Positions 55,564-63,997 of a DNA stretch of 64,000 bases are shown here, in pieces. The notes under the pieces are model-generated. The model had not been told where the DNA came from, searched no databases, and worked only from the letters and a program-made list of their open reading frames with translations. The position numbers and the translations under genes were made by a program. Every line of letters starts with the position of its first letter. The first letter of the stretch is position 1. The stretch is from JANQFV01 sp964468185 (lineage in GTDB: Bacteria > Planctomycetota > Phycisphaerae > UBA1845 > Fen-1342), in contig CAYXTR010000026.1 of NCBI GenBank assembly GCA_964468185.1, forward strand, positions 1-64,000, given 5' to 3'.

Positions 55564-56067
55564 CTACTCTCGATCTCTCGATCTCTCGATCTCTTGATCT
55601 CTGCCCCCTCCCCTCAGCCCCGCCGCCGCCAGCACGCGCGTCAGCCCCTCCACATCATCCGCGTTGAAACTCCCCACGTCGAAGCTGTCCACATCCAGCA
55701 CACCCCAGCACGAGCCATCCTCATTCAGCAACGGCACGACGACTTCCGACCGATCCCGCGGATCGCACGCAATGTAATTCTCCCCCAGCTCCCGCACGTC
55801 ATACACCACCAGCGGACTCCCCGTCAGAAACACTCGCCCGCACGCCCCATGCATCCCGATCGGCGAACACGCCGGCTTCGGCTCCCGCGCCGCCAGCACC
55901 AGCTCATCGTCCCCCTCATGCACATAGAATCCCACCCACGAAACGCCGGTTTCCCGCAGCGCATCCCACAACACCTGCACGACGGCGCGCATCCGCTCCT
56001 GTCGGTCTCCCGAAACAGGCACCCGCCCGATCAATACTTCATAGTCTCGCCTCATGCGCGTCATCAT
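55564..56067 (-). CDS. Free-methionine-(R)-sulfoxide reductase (GAF domain)
   Basis: 167 residues from the ATG at 56067 (GGAGG 7 nt upstream). A longer upstream frame overlaps the B12 promoter and riboswitch region and is rejected. The GAF domain carries the family cysteines in KPACSPIGMHGACGRVF and NYIACDPRDRSEVVVPL. It reduces free Met-R-sulfoxide with thioredoxin-type donors. The last 12 residues (GRDQEIERSRDRE) come from an 8-nt tandem repeat and are not part of the domain. Divergent from the B12-controlled operon. Confidence 0.88.
   Translation of the reverse strand: MMTRMRRDYEVLIGRVPVSGDRQERMRAVVQVLWDALRETGVSWVGFYVHEGDDELVLAAREPKPACSPIGMHGACGRVFLTGSPLVVYDVRELGENYIACDPRDRSEVVVPLLNEDGSCWGVLDVDSFDVGSFNADDVEGLTRVLAAAGLRGGGRDQEIERSRDRE
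55571..55602. repeat. 8-bp tandem repeat (CGATCTCT x4)
   Basis: Three exact copies and one variant (TGATCTCT) at the very 3' end of the methionine sulfoxide reductase gene. A change of one unit would shift the frame and alter the C-terminal tail. Confidence 0.8.
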
Positions 56068-56112
56068 CGTGCTACCTCCATCGCGCGCCAAGCGACGTCG
56101 CACAATCCGCGC

Positions 56113-56142
56113 TTGACAAACGCCCGCTCCCGCCGCTATGTA
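56113..56142 (+). promoter_or_regulatory. Strong sigma-70-like promoter of the B12 riboswitch operon
   Basis: Consensus -35 TTGACA (56113-56118), 18-nt spacer and TATGTA (56137-56142). The predicted start is near 56150, exactly at the first pairing element of the riboswitch. Confidence 0.75.
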
Positions 56143-56148
56143 AGCACA

Positions 56149-56352
56149 TGGTCGCTGGTGTCCGAACACTCGGCGTGTTCGGAAGAATAGGGAATCCGGT
56201 GCAAATCCGGAACGGCCCCGCCGCTGTGACCGGGAACGAAAGCCGCCAGACTCGTCATTGACCTGCACCCCGCGGGTCGAGAAGACGCGGCCAGTAGGTG
56301 CGAGCCCACAAGTTCGCCCGCCCGGGAGTCAGAAGACCTGCCAGTGTGACCG
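56149..56352 (+). promoter_or_regulatory. Cobalamin (adenosylcobalamin-type) riboswitch
   Basis: The B12-box-like core is visible: AGGGAATCCGGTG, AAATCCGGAACGG, CCCCGCCGCTGTGACC, GGGAACG, and the closing GGGAGTCAGAAGACCTG. The ends (GGTCGCTGG against CCAGTGTGACC) can form the first stem. It is preceded by a consensus promoter and followed by ~220 nt of leader. A TGACCGCG/CGCGGTCA hairpin lies just before the gene at 56576 and may take part in the switch. It should repress the downstream gene when cobalamin is plentiful. Confidence 0.9.
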
Positions 56353-56575
56353 GTTTTCGGTTCGCCTTCGTGGGAGAGGACGAATCGAGCGTGTCACGCC
56401 CAACGCTCCACCAACTTCGGATCGTTCTTCGCCGGCTCGCAACGCCCGCGCGCGTCATGCTGCCGACGAAGCCCCGTGCCGCTCGCCCCAGCCCTCCCCG
56501 CAGGTAGCCAAAAGCTGACCGCGCGGGATCCGCGGTCACCGACCGAACGCCAAGCGCGTTCATGGGAGTGGGTAC

Positions 56576-57271
56576 ATGTGCAAGCTTCGTAACATCTCGC
56601 TGATCACCCTGTTCTGTCTCACCGCCGTTTCAACCGCCACCGCCTACGAGCTCGACGACCTCGCCATCGAATCCTGGACCGGCGCCGGCCCTCACGAGGT
56701 CGTCGCCGTCATCGACTTTTGGCCCTACAACGAAGACGCCGACAGCTTCGCCTTCGGCCATCGCTTCAGTACCGGATCCATCACCGGCCTCGAGCTCCTC
56801 GAAGCCCTGCACGCCGCCGACAACGGCCTCACCGTCGCCCATAGCGCCGGCTTCGTCACCGACTTCTGGTACGACACCGGCAACGAGATCCACCATACCA
56901 CGTACAACTGGCCCGATTCCTATTGGAGCTATTGGTGGAGTGACGACTTCGGCGAATCCTGGGCTTACGCCGCCACCGGCGCACCCGACCGCATCCTCTA
57001 CCACGGCGACACCGACGGCTGGCTCGCGCTCCCCGGCGACGACTACGAAAGCCAGCCCGTCACGCCCCTGCTCACGTGGGACCCCGGCGACATGAACTGC
57101 GACGGCGCCGTCGATTTCGACGACATCAGCCCCTTCGTCGTCGCCCTCGGCGGCGAAGCCGGCTACGCCGCCGCCTATCCCGACTGTGAGTTTCTGAATG
57201 CCGACTGCGACCTCGACGGCGATGTCGACTTCGACGATATCGCCCCCTTCATCGACCTGCTGGGCCAGTAA
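56576..57271 (+). CDS. B12-riboswitch-controlled secreted protein with dockerin-like tail
   Basis: 231 residues, GGGAG 7 nt before the ATG. The signal is LITLFCLTAVSTATA. The mature N-terminal domain (about 22-160) has regularly spaced aromatics (VVAVIDFWPYNEDADSFAFG, FWYDTGNEIHHTTYNWPDSY, YWSYWWSDDFGESWAYAA) and ends ILYHGDTDGWLAL. The C-terminus is the dockerin-like pair (GDMNCDGAVDFDDI, CDLDGDVDFDDI). The riboswitch points to a role in cobalamin capture or a B12-dependent process at the cell surface. This is inference because I know no function for the family. A pseudopilin gene follows after 3 nt. Confidence 0.8.
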   Translation: MCKLRNISLITLFCLTAVSTATAYELDDLAIESWTGAGPHEVVAVIDFWPYNEDADSFAFGHRFSTGSITGLELLEALHAADNGLTVAHSAGFVTDFWYDTGNEIHHTTYNWPDSYWSYWWSDDFGESWAYAATGAPDRILYHGDTDGWLALPGDDYESQPVTPLLTWDPGDMNCDGAVDFDDISPFVVALGGEAGYAAAYPDCEFLNADCDLDGDVDFDDIAPFIDLLGQ

Positions 57272-57274
57272 GAC

Positions 57275-58087
57275 ATGCCGCACCGCCGCGCGTTCAGCCT
57301 GATTGAGCTGCTCGTCAGCATCGCCATCATCGCGGTGCTGGCGAGCGTGCTGCTGCCCACGCTGACGACCGCACGCCTGCGCGCCAGACAGATCAAATGC
57401 GCCACCAATCTGCGCCAGCTTGGCCACGCCTGGCACCTGTACGCAACGGAGTACGCCGGCCGCGCCATGCCGCTCGCCTACTCCACATACGACATCATCG
57501 GCGACGGCCCCGCCGTCTACTGGTGGGGCACCAACGATCTCACGACGGTGGACCACACCCGCGGCTTCCTCTGGCCCTATCTCCGCAATGAACGCCGTCC
57601 CGCCGGCCTCTACGAGTGCCCCGACCAACCCTGGGGGACCTATGAGCCGCAGGGGCAGTCGGCTGCCCGCACCAGCACGTACGGCTACAACGGCTACTAC
57701 CTTTCACCCCCCCACGCCCCCGGCTGGAACGTCCCCAGCTTCATGTTCATCGGCGACCGCCCGTGGCAGAATGTAGACACGTTGAACAGCCCGCAGCGAC
57801 TGTTCGTCTTCGCCGACACGCTCATCGATCTGGGCGGCTCCCGCCCCCAGAATAACGCCCTGCTCGACCCACCCTGGCTCCACACACCCCACGGCTGGGT
57901 CGAAAACGCCTCACCGACCACCGCGTTTCGTCATCTGGATAGCGCCAACATCCTCCACGCCGACGGTCACGTCGCCGCCCGCGAACCCGCCCGGAATGTC
58001 CGGCGCTCAACCCGTTTCGGCATCACGATCAGCTCCGTCAGTAACGACAATGCCCCGCACTATGTCCCCGACGCCGACGATTGGTGA
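57275..58087 (+). CDS. Type II pseudopilin-like protein (prepilin N-terminus, H-x9-DG motif)
   Basis: 270 residues. The prepilin peptidase site and hydrophobic helix read RRAFSLIELLVSIAIIAVLA, with the conserved Glu5. The C-terminal part carries RHLDSANILHADGHVAA, the H-x-DG feature common in planctomycete pseudopilins (DUF1559 type). Such proteins are abundant in planctomycetes and probably form short envelope fibres. It starts 4 nt after the B12-regulated secreted protein, so it should be under the same riboswitch. An unrelated function carried along cannot be excluded. Confidence 0.85.
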   Translation: MPHRRAFSLIELLVSIAIIAVLASVLLPTLTTARLRARQIKCATNLRQLGHAWHLYATEYAGRAMPLAYSTYDIIGDGPAVYWWGTNDLTTVDHTRGFLWPYLRNERRPAGLYECPDQPWGTYEPQGQSAARTSTYGYNGYYLSPPHAPGWNVPSFMFIGDRPWQNVDTLNSPQRLFVFADTLIDLGGSRPQNNALLDPPWLHTPHGWVENASPTTAFRHLDSANILHADGHVAAREPARNVRRSTRFGITISSVSNDNAPHYVPDADDW

Positions 58088-58291
58088 CCCCACCAGCAGC
58101 CACCGACGTACGCGAATGGGCCCCAGCAGTCACGCGGCATGCCACACGTACCGACCACCCCCAATTGATCTGCATTCGTCAGCCCCCTATCCTCCAAGGT
58201 AGGATGTGGGTGCCCCACCCGTTGCGATGGGGGACTGACATGCTATTGATACCGCGAGACGCATTCTCTCCGCACCTGGAGCGGCAACCGC

Positions 58292-58483
58292 ATGGCCACC
58301 ATCAGCAAGGAACTGCTCGACATCCTGGTCTGCCCTGTAACAGACTGCCACGGCCAGCTTACCCAGCAGGATGATCGCCTTGTCTGCCAGTCCTGCGGCC
58401 TGCGCTACCCCATCGAGCAATCCTGGCCCGTCCTCATCCCCGAAGAGGCCGAACCTCCCCGCCAAAGTGAGTCCCACGCATGA
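58292..58483 (+). CDS. Trm112-family small zinc-binding protein
   Basis: 63 residues. The pattern LLDILVCPVTDCHGQL, then LVCQSCGLRYPIEQSWPVLIPEEA is the Trm112p-like fold with cysteines in CPVTDC and CQSC arrangement. Bacterial members are thought to partner with other enzymes, and their precise role is not settled. It overlaps the next gene by ATGA, so the two are translationally coupled. Confidence 0.88.
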   Translation: MATISKELLDILVCPVTDCHGQLTQQDDRLVCQSCGLRYPIEQSWPVLIPEEAEPPRQSESHA

Positions 58484-59322
58484 GCAGCGAAAACGGAAAC
58501 GATCGCTTCGCCATCATCAGTGACATCCACTCCAACCTCGAAGCCCTCCAGGCCGTCCTCGACGACATCGAAGAGCGTGGCGTCAAGGAAATCATCTGTC
58601 TGGGCGACATCGTCGGCTACGGCGCCAACCCCAAGGAATGCCTCGACCTCGTCCGCCAGCGCTGCCGTATCACCATCATGGGCAACCACGATCACGCCGT
58701 CCTGTTCGAGCCGACCAACTTCAACCTCCCCGCCGAACGCGCCTGCTACTGGACCCGCCAGCAACTCGAAGACGAACCCGACCGCACCACCCGCGACGAG
58801 CGCTGGAAATTCCTCGGCGAGCTCCCCGTCCGCATCAAGGAAGGCGACCTGCTCTTCCTGCACGCCTCGCCGCGCCGTCCCATGAACGAATACATCTTCC
58901 CCGAAGACGTATTCACCAACCCGCAGAAGGTCATCGCCAACTTCGAGCGCCTCGACGCCCGCCTGTGCTTCGTCGGCCACACGCACCAGCCCGGCGTCTT
59001 CGTCGACGACCCCTACTTCGACCCACCTGACGAGCTGCCCGACTCGCCATACTACGTCGTCGAAGACGAACGCGCCATCGTCAACGTCGGCAGCGTCGGC
59101 CAGCCCCGCGACCGCAACCGCGAAGCCTGCTACCTCATCGTCCACCGTCAGTCCAATGGCGCGGACGGCTCCTCCAGCTTCGTCTCCGCCGCCCTCGGTT
59201 GCAGCGTCGATCAGGTCGAATTCTGCCGCGTCGAGTACGACGTCGAGCAAACCGTCCAGAAAATCCTCGCCGAACCCGCCCTCGAAGACCTCCTCGGCAC
59301 ACGCCTCTTCGAAGGCCGTTAA
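58480..59322 (+). CDS. Metallophosphoesterase (YfcE/calcineurin-like)
   Basis: 280 residues, cytosolic. Metal-binding motifs in order: ISDIHSNLEAL, CLGDIVGYG, IMGNHDHAV, and HTHQPGVFV, with NVGSVGQPRDRN near the end. It should hydrolyse phosphodiesters or phosphomonoesters. The substrate is unknown. It is coupled to the Trm112-like gene by a 4-nt overlap, which suggests a shared process. Confidence 0.9.
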   Translation: MSSENGNDRFAIISDIHSNLEALQAVLDDIEERGVKEIICLGDIVGYGANPKECLDLVRQRCRITIMGNHDHAVLFEPTNFNLPAERACYWTRQQLEDEPDRTTRDERWKFLGELPVRIKEGDLLFLHASPRRPMNEYIFPEDVFTNPQKVIANFERLDARLCFVGHTHQPGVFVDDPYFDPPDELPDSPYYVVEDERAIVNVGSVGQPRDRNREACYLIVHRQSNGADGSSSFVSAALGCSVDQVEFCRVEYDVEQTVQKILAEPALEDLLGTRLFEGR

Positions 59323-59430
59323 TACAATCTCCACCCACCGCCCGCGACGAGCCGCACACCGCGCGGTATAAATCAGCAGAGGCGGACGATCCCGTCGGCT
59401 TCGCCCGATCGGCTACGCCCGAAGTGTGGA

Positions 59431-59450
59431 GTCCGGCCTCCGAGCCTGAC
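59431..59450. repeat. REP-like element
   Basis: GTCCGGC-ctccga-GCCTGAC, an imperfect inverted repeat with one mismatch to the copy at 53607. Confidence 0.5.
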
Positions 59451-59484
59451 GGGTGGGGCGGGCGTCTCGCCCGCCGAGAACGCA

Positions 59485-59505
59485 GCGTCCGGCCCCGAGC
59501 CTGAC
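59485..59505. repeat. REP-like element
   Basis: GCGTCCGGC-cccga-GCCTGAC, third copy of the family and 35 nt from the previous one. Confidence 0.5.
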
Positions 59506-59621
59506 GCCCCCGTAGCAAGCACCCCCCCCAACGGGGGTGGCGACCTTGGTGTCGGCCGTACGAACCGAGCACTCGCTGCGGCAGCGAAGAGATACCGTAA
59601 GTGATTCCGGGGCAAAATGTT

Positions 59622-60065
59622 ATGCCCGAACCAGTCGAGAGCTGTGAAGTCGAAATCCGCGTCCGGTACGCCGAAACCGACGCCATGGGCTACCTGCATC
59701 ACGCCCGCTACCCCGTCTACTTCGAAATCGGCCGCACTGAACTGCTCCGTCAGAACGGCGTTCGCTACCGCGATCTGGAGGAGCGCGGCATGTTCTACGT
59801 CGTCGCCCGCCTCGAATGCCGCTTCAAGGCCCCGGCCCGCTACGACGACGTCGTCCAACTCGTCACGGCCACCGAGCGCATGACCCCCGTCCGCGTCGAG
59901 CACAGCTACCGCTTACTACGCGACGGCCAGCTACTGACCGAGGGCCACACCACCCTCGTCTCCGTCGGACGCGACGGCCGTCCCAAACCCCTACCCGACG
60001 ATCTTTTCGCACAACTGAGCGGCGAACGGAGCGCATCCGTCAGCCCCGAGCAGTCTACCGGCTGA
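59622..60065 (+). CDS. 4HBT-family acyl-CoA thioesterase (YbgC-like)
   Basis: 147 residues from the ATG at 59622 (an in-frame GTG at 59601 is possible). The hotdog-fold signature VRYAETDAMGYLHHARYPVYFEIGR contains the catalytic Asp (AETDAMG) and the helix start typical of 4-hydroxybenzoyl-CoA thioesterase/YbgC proteins. It hydrolyses short-chain or aromatic acyl-CoA. It stands alone, 29 nt before the cyclophilin gene. Confidence 0.88.
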   Translation: MPEPVESCEVEIRVRYAETDAMGYLHHARYPVYFEIGRTELLRQNGVRYRDLEERGMFYVVARLECRFKAPARYDDVVQLVTATERMTPVRVEHSYRLLRDGQLLTEGHTTLVSVGRDGRPKPLPDDLFAQLSGERSASVSPEQSTG

Positions 60066-60094
60066 AGAAAGCAACTGACCGAGAGGAAGTACAC

Positions 60095-61012
60095 ATGCAG
60101 ACCACCACATACCTCGCGCTGATCAGCGCCCTCGCATTGTTGAGCCTCGCTACCACCACCATCGCACAAGACGAGCCCACCGGTGCACCCCGCCCGCCGG
60201 CCGTCGCCGAGGACACGCCGCCACCTCCACCTGCCGACGAAGCAGATCCTCAGCCAACGAAACCGCCCGCCGGCAGGACCAGTCCCCGCAGCGCCGAAAC
60301 CCAACCCACCGCCAAGCCACACGTCGCACTCGAAATTCAGGGCGACCGCGAAGACTGGGGCCTCATCATCATCGAACTCTACCCGGACAAGGCCCCCCGC
60401 ACCGTGGAAAATTTCCTCCGCTACGTGGATGAAGGCTTTTACAACGGCACCATCTTCCACCGTGTCATCCCCGGTTTCCTGATCCAGGGCGGCGGCTACA
60501 CCACCGTCAGCGCCAAGAAAACCTCCGGCCTCCACAAACCCATCCCCAACGAGGCCGAACAGAGCGGCCTGAAAAACCTCCGCGGCACCATCGCCATGGC
60601 CCGCGGCCGCGAACCCGACTCCGCCACCTCGCAGTTCTTCATCAATCTCGACACCACTCCCGGCCTCGACCCCGGCCACCCGATGGGCGACGGCGCCGGC
60701 TACTGCGTCTTCGGCAAAGTCATCGCCGGCATGGACATTGTCGAGCAGATCGCCGACGTACGCACACGCCGCAGCGTCCGCCTCACCGCCGATCTAACCC
60801 CCTCGCAGCCGGTCCGCCCGCCAACAATCAAGCACGCTTTCCAGGTTGCGCCGGAGGACATCGCGGAACTGACCGAACCCGCTTCACCCGCCAAACCAAC
60901 GCCACCAGCTCCCGCCGAACGACGCGCCGAGGACGACGCACCGCCCAAGCCCACGCCCGCAAAACAGCCCGCCGGGGAAGATCCCGAATTCGACCCCAAC
61001 CCGCCTGAATAG
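60095..61012 (+). CDS. Exported cyclophilin-type peptidyl-prolyl isomerase
   Basis: 305 residues from the ATG at 60095 (GAGAGGAAG upstream). The signal is LALISALALLSLATTTIA, followed by a Pro-rich linker. The cyclophilin domain lies at ~75-250 with FHRVIPGFLIQGG, TIAMARGREPDSATSQFFI and FGKVIAGMDIVE, so the catalytic Arg and substrate-contact residues are present. The last ~50 residues are Pro/Ala/Glu-rich and disordered. It should assist folding outside the cytoplasm. Together with the SurA-like lipoprotein at 2701 the window holds two envelope isomerases. Confidence 0.92.
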   Translation: MQTTTYLALISALALLSLATTTIAQDEPTGAPRPPAVAEDTPPPPPADEADPQPTKPPAGRTSPRSAETQPTAKPHVALEIQGDREDWGLIIIELYPDKAPRTVENFLRYVDEGFYNGTIFHRVIPGFLIQGGGYTTVSAKKTSGLHKPIPNEAEQSGLKNLRGTIAMARGREPDSATSQFFINLDTTPGLDPGHPMGDGAGYCVFGKVIAGMDIVEQIADVRTRRSVRLTADLTPSQPVRPPTIKHAFQVAPEDIAELTEPASPAKPTPPAPAERRAEDDAPPKPTPAKQPAGEDPEFDPNPPE

Positions 61013-61171
61013 TATCCTGTAGACGCTCGTCCCACACCGCAGGTACGGGACTGGTCGGGCACCCGGTGCCGCCGTCTCTTCCGCGGCACCAGGTCGCTGA
61101 CCGGTTGACGGGGCTGGCAAGCGGGCCACTGTCTTTCGTCTCGGCATTCAGGAGCCGCAGGAGCAACAACC

Positions 61172-63961
61172 ATGAGTACTCCCGCAAACGGCGCTTTCAA
61201 CGCACGCGATACGCTCAACACACAAGGCGGCGAGGTCACCATCTTTCGTCTCAATGCCCTCGAACAAGCTGGCCTCGGCAACATCGCCGCCTTGCCGTAC
61301 GCCATCCGCGTCCTCCTCGAAAGCGTGCTCCGCAACGTCGACGGCTCCGTTATTACCGAGGACCACGTCCGCGCCCTCGCCGCCTGGAATCCCACCGGCG
61401 AAAACAACAAGGAAGTCCCCTTCAAGCCCGCCCGCATCATCCTCCAGGACTTCACCGGCGTGCCGTCGCTCGTCGACCTCGCCGCCATGCGCACCGCCAT
61501 GGAGCGCCTCGACGGCGACCCGCAACATATTAACCCTCAGATCCCCGTCGATCTCGTCATCGACCATTCCGTCCAGGTCGACCACTTCGCCCGCCCCGAT
61601 GCCCTCGACCTCAATGCCAAGATCGAATTCGAACGCAATCGCGAACGCTACGAGTTCCTCCGCTGGGGCCAAACCGCCTTCGACGGCTTCCGCGTCGTCC
61701 CCCCCGCGACCGGCATCGTACACCAGGTCAACCTCGAATACCTCGCCAAAGCCGTCATCCGCCGCAACATCGACGGCACAAGCTACGCCTTCCCCGATAC
61801 CCTCGTCGGCACCGACAGCCACACCACCATGATCAACGGCCTGGGCGTCCTCGGCTGGGGCGTCGGCGGCATCGAAGCCGAAGCCGGCATGCTCGGTCAG
61901 CCCCTCTTCATGCCCACTCCCGACGTCATCGGCTTCCGCCTCACCGGCAAGCTGCCCGAAGGCACGACCGCCACCGACCTCGTCCTCCGCGTCACCCAGA
62001 TGCTCCGCGAGCTCGGCGTCGTCGGCAAATTCGTCGAGTTCTTCGGCGAAGGTCTCACCGGCCTGACGCTCCCCGACCGCGCCACCATCGCCAACATGGC
62101 CCCCGAATACGGCGCCACGATGGGTTTCTTCCCTATCGATGACCGCACGCTCGACTACCTCCGCCTCACCGGCCGCGCTGCTGAGGAAGTCGAACTCGTC
62201 GAGCGCTACTGCAAGGAACAGAGCCTCTTCCGCACCGATGCCTCACCCGATCCGCAATACACGCGCACCGTCGAGCTCGATCTCGGCACCGTCGAACCCT
62301 GCCTCGCCGGCCCCAAGCGCCCGCAGGATCGCATCGGCCTCGCCAGCATGCAGTCACAATGGCGACAGGACCTCAACGCCGTCTACGGCAAATCCGCTCC
62401 CACCGGCATCTCGACACCCGCGAGTCTCGAGAACGAAGGCGGCCCGCCCTCCCAAACCGAACCCGCGACGGCCACCGCTACAGCTACCGACGCCGGCCTT
62501 GACGGCGTCGAAGTCGAGTTCAACAACGCCAAATTCCGCCTCAGGCACGGCCACGTCGTCATCGCCGCAATTACAAGCTGCACGAACACAAGCAACCCGT
62601 CGGTGATGCTCGCCGCCGGCCTCGTCGCCAGGAAAGCCGCTGAACGTGGCCTCAAGGTCAAACCGTGGGTCAAGACCTCCCTCGCCCCCGGGTCGCGCGT
62701 CGTGACCAACTACCTCGACGCGGCCGGGCTCACGCCGTTCCTCGAACAGCTCGGCTTCCACACCGTCGGCTACGGCTGCACAACGTGCATCGGCAACAGT
62801 GGCCCCATCCCGGAGCCCATCCAGCAGGCCGTCAGGCAAGCCGACCTCATCGTCAGCTCCGTCCTCAGCGGCAATCGCAACTTCGAAGGACGCATCAACC
62901 CCCACGTCAAGGCCAACTACCTCGCCTCCCCGCCTCTCGTGGTCGCCTACGCGCTCGCCGGCACCGTCGACCTCGACCTCTACAACGACCCCCTCGGCCA
63001 GGACGCCTCCGGCAACCCCGTCATGCTCAAGGAGGTCTGGCCCACCCAACAGGAAATCCTCGACCTGATCGAGCAGACGATCCGCCCCGAAGTCTTCCGC
63101 GCGCGCTACGCCGACGTCTTCACCGGCCCGCCCGAGTGGCAGCGCATCGATGTCGGCAGCGGCAAGGTCTACGAATGGGACGAAACCAGCACGTACATCC
63201 AGCATCCGCCATTCTTCGAAGCACTCACCCCCGAACTGCCCAGGTCACTACCGCTCCATCAGGCCCGCTGCCTGGTCAAGCTGGGTGACAGCGTCACCAC
63301 CGATCACATCAGCCCCGCCGGCACCATCGACCCACAATCCCCCGCCGGCCGCTACCTCCAGGAGCAGGGCGTCGAGCCGGTCGACTTCAACAGCTACGGA
63401 TCACGCCGCGGCAACGACCGTGTCATGACCCGCGGCACCTTCGCCAACCCCCGCATTCGCAACCTCCTCGCGCCCGGCACCGAGGGCGGCATCACCGTCC
63501 ACCTGCCCACCGGAAACCAGATGAGCATCTACGAAGCGGCCATGAAGTACCGCGCCAGCAACACCCCCCTCATCGTCCTCGCCGGCAAGGACTACGGCAT
63601 GGGCAGCTCCCGCGATTGGGCCGCCAAGGGCACCGCCCTGCTCGGCGTCCGCGCCGTCATTGCCGTCAGCTTCGAGCGCATCCACCGCAGCAACCTCGTC
63701 GGCATGGGCGTCCTCCCGCTCCAGTTCAAGCCCGGCAACTCCTGCGAAACGCTCGGCCTCACCGGCCGCGGCTTCTACGACCTCGAGCTCCCCGCCGAAC
63801 TGCATCCCGGCCAGGAACTCACCATCGTCGCCTCCAACCCCGCCGAGGAGCAGCGCATCGAATTCCCCGTCATCTGCCGCATCGACACCCCCATCGAGGT
63901 CGACTACTACCGCCACGGCGGCGTCCTCCAAATGGTCCTCCGCCGCCTGCTGAACAAGTAA
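61172..63961 (+). CDS. acnA: Aconitate hydratase (AcnA type)
   Basis: 929 residues, AGGAG 8 nt before the ATG. [4Fe-4S] cysteines are in AITSCTNTSNPS and CTTCIGNSGP. Other motifs are DSHTTMINGLGVLGWGVGG and the swivel-domain GKDYGMGSSRDWAAKG. It isomerises citrate to isocitrate and may also hydrate 2-methyl-cis-aconitate made by PrpD. A short Ala/Thr-rich insertion (TEPATATATATDAG, about residue 430) lies between domains 1-2 and the Cys424-type region. The gene is complete and ends 39 nt before the window edge. Confidence 0.96.
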   Translation: MSTPANGAFNARDTLNTQGGEVTIFRLNALEQAGLGNIAALPYAIRVLLESVLRNVDGSVITEDHVRALAAWNPTGENNKEVPFKPARIILQDFTGVPSLVDLAAMRTAMERLDGDPQHINPQIPVDLVIDHSVQVDHFARPDALDLNAKIEFERNRERYEFLRWGQTAFDGFRVVPPATGIVHQVNLEYLAKAVIRRNIDGTSYAFPDTLVGTDSHTTMINGLGVLGWGVGGIEAEAGMLGQPLFMPTPDVIGFRLTGKLPEGTTATDLVLRVTQMLRELGVVGKFVEFFGEGLTGLTLPDRATIANMAPEYGATMGFFPIDDRTLDYLRLTGRAAEEVELVERYCKEQSLFRTDASPDPQYTRTVELDLGTVEPCLAGPKRPQDRIGLASMQSQWRQDLNAVYGKSAPTGISTPASLENEGGPPSQTEPATATATATDAGLDGVEVEFNNAKFRLRHGHVVIAAITSCTNTSNPSVMLAAGLVARKAAERGLKVKPWVKTSLAPGSRVVTNYLDAAGLTPFLEQLGFHTVGYGCTTCIGNSGPIPEPIQQAVRQADLIVSSVLSGNRNFEGRINPHVKANYLASPPLVVAYALAGTVDLDLYNDPLGQDASGNPVMLKEVWPTQQEILDLIEQTIRPEVFRARYADVFTGPPEWQRIDVGSGKVYEWDETSTYIQHPPFFEALTPELPRSLPLHQARCLVKLGDSVTTDHISPAGTIDPQSPAGRYLQEQGVEPVDFNSYGSRRGNDRVMTRGTFANPRIRNLLAPGTEGGITVHLPTGNQMSIYEAAMKYRASNTPLIVLAGKDYGMGSSRDWAAKGTALLGVRAVIAVSFERIHRSNLVGMGVLPLQFKPGNSCETLGLTGRGFYDLELPAELHPGQELTIVASNPAEEQRIEFPVICRIDTPIEVDYYRHGGVLQMVLRRLLNK

Positions 63962-63978
63962 CCCAAGGTGCAAGGTGC

Positions 63979-63997
63979 CACTGCTGTGTCAGCAGTG
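63979..63997. repeat. Hairpin CACTGCTG/CAGCAGTG
   Basis: 8-bp perfect stem with a 3-nt loop just after the acnA stop, flanked by GGTGC and TCT. It lacks a T-run, so it is more like a dispersed repeat or attenuating hairpin than a terminator. Confidence 0.45.

Larger units (their letters stand above)
59323..59621. other. 299-nt intergenic region with REP-like hairpins
   Basis: No gene. It holds two near-copies of GTCCGGCC(T)CCGAGCCTGAC (59431-59450, 59485-59505), a GGCGGGC/GCCCGCC hairpin between them (about 59459-59477) and a C8/G5 hairpin near 59519-59540. Confidence 0.6.
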
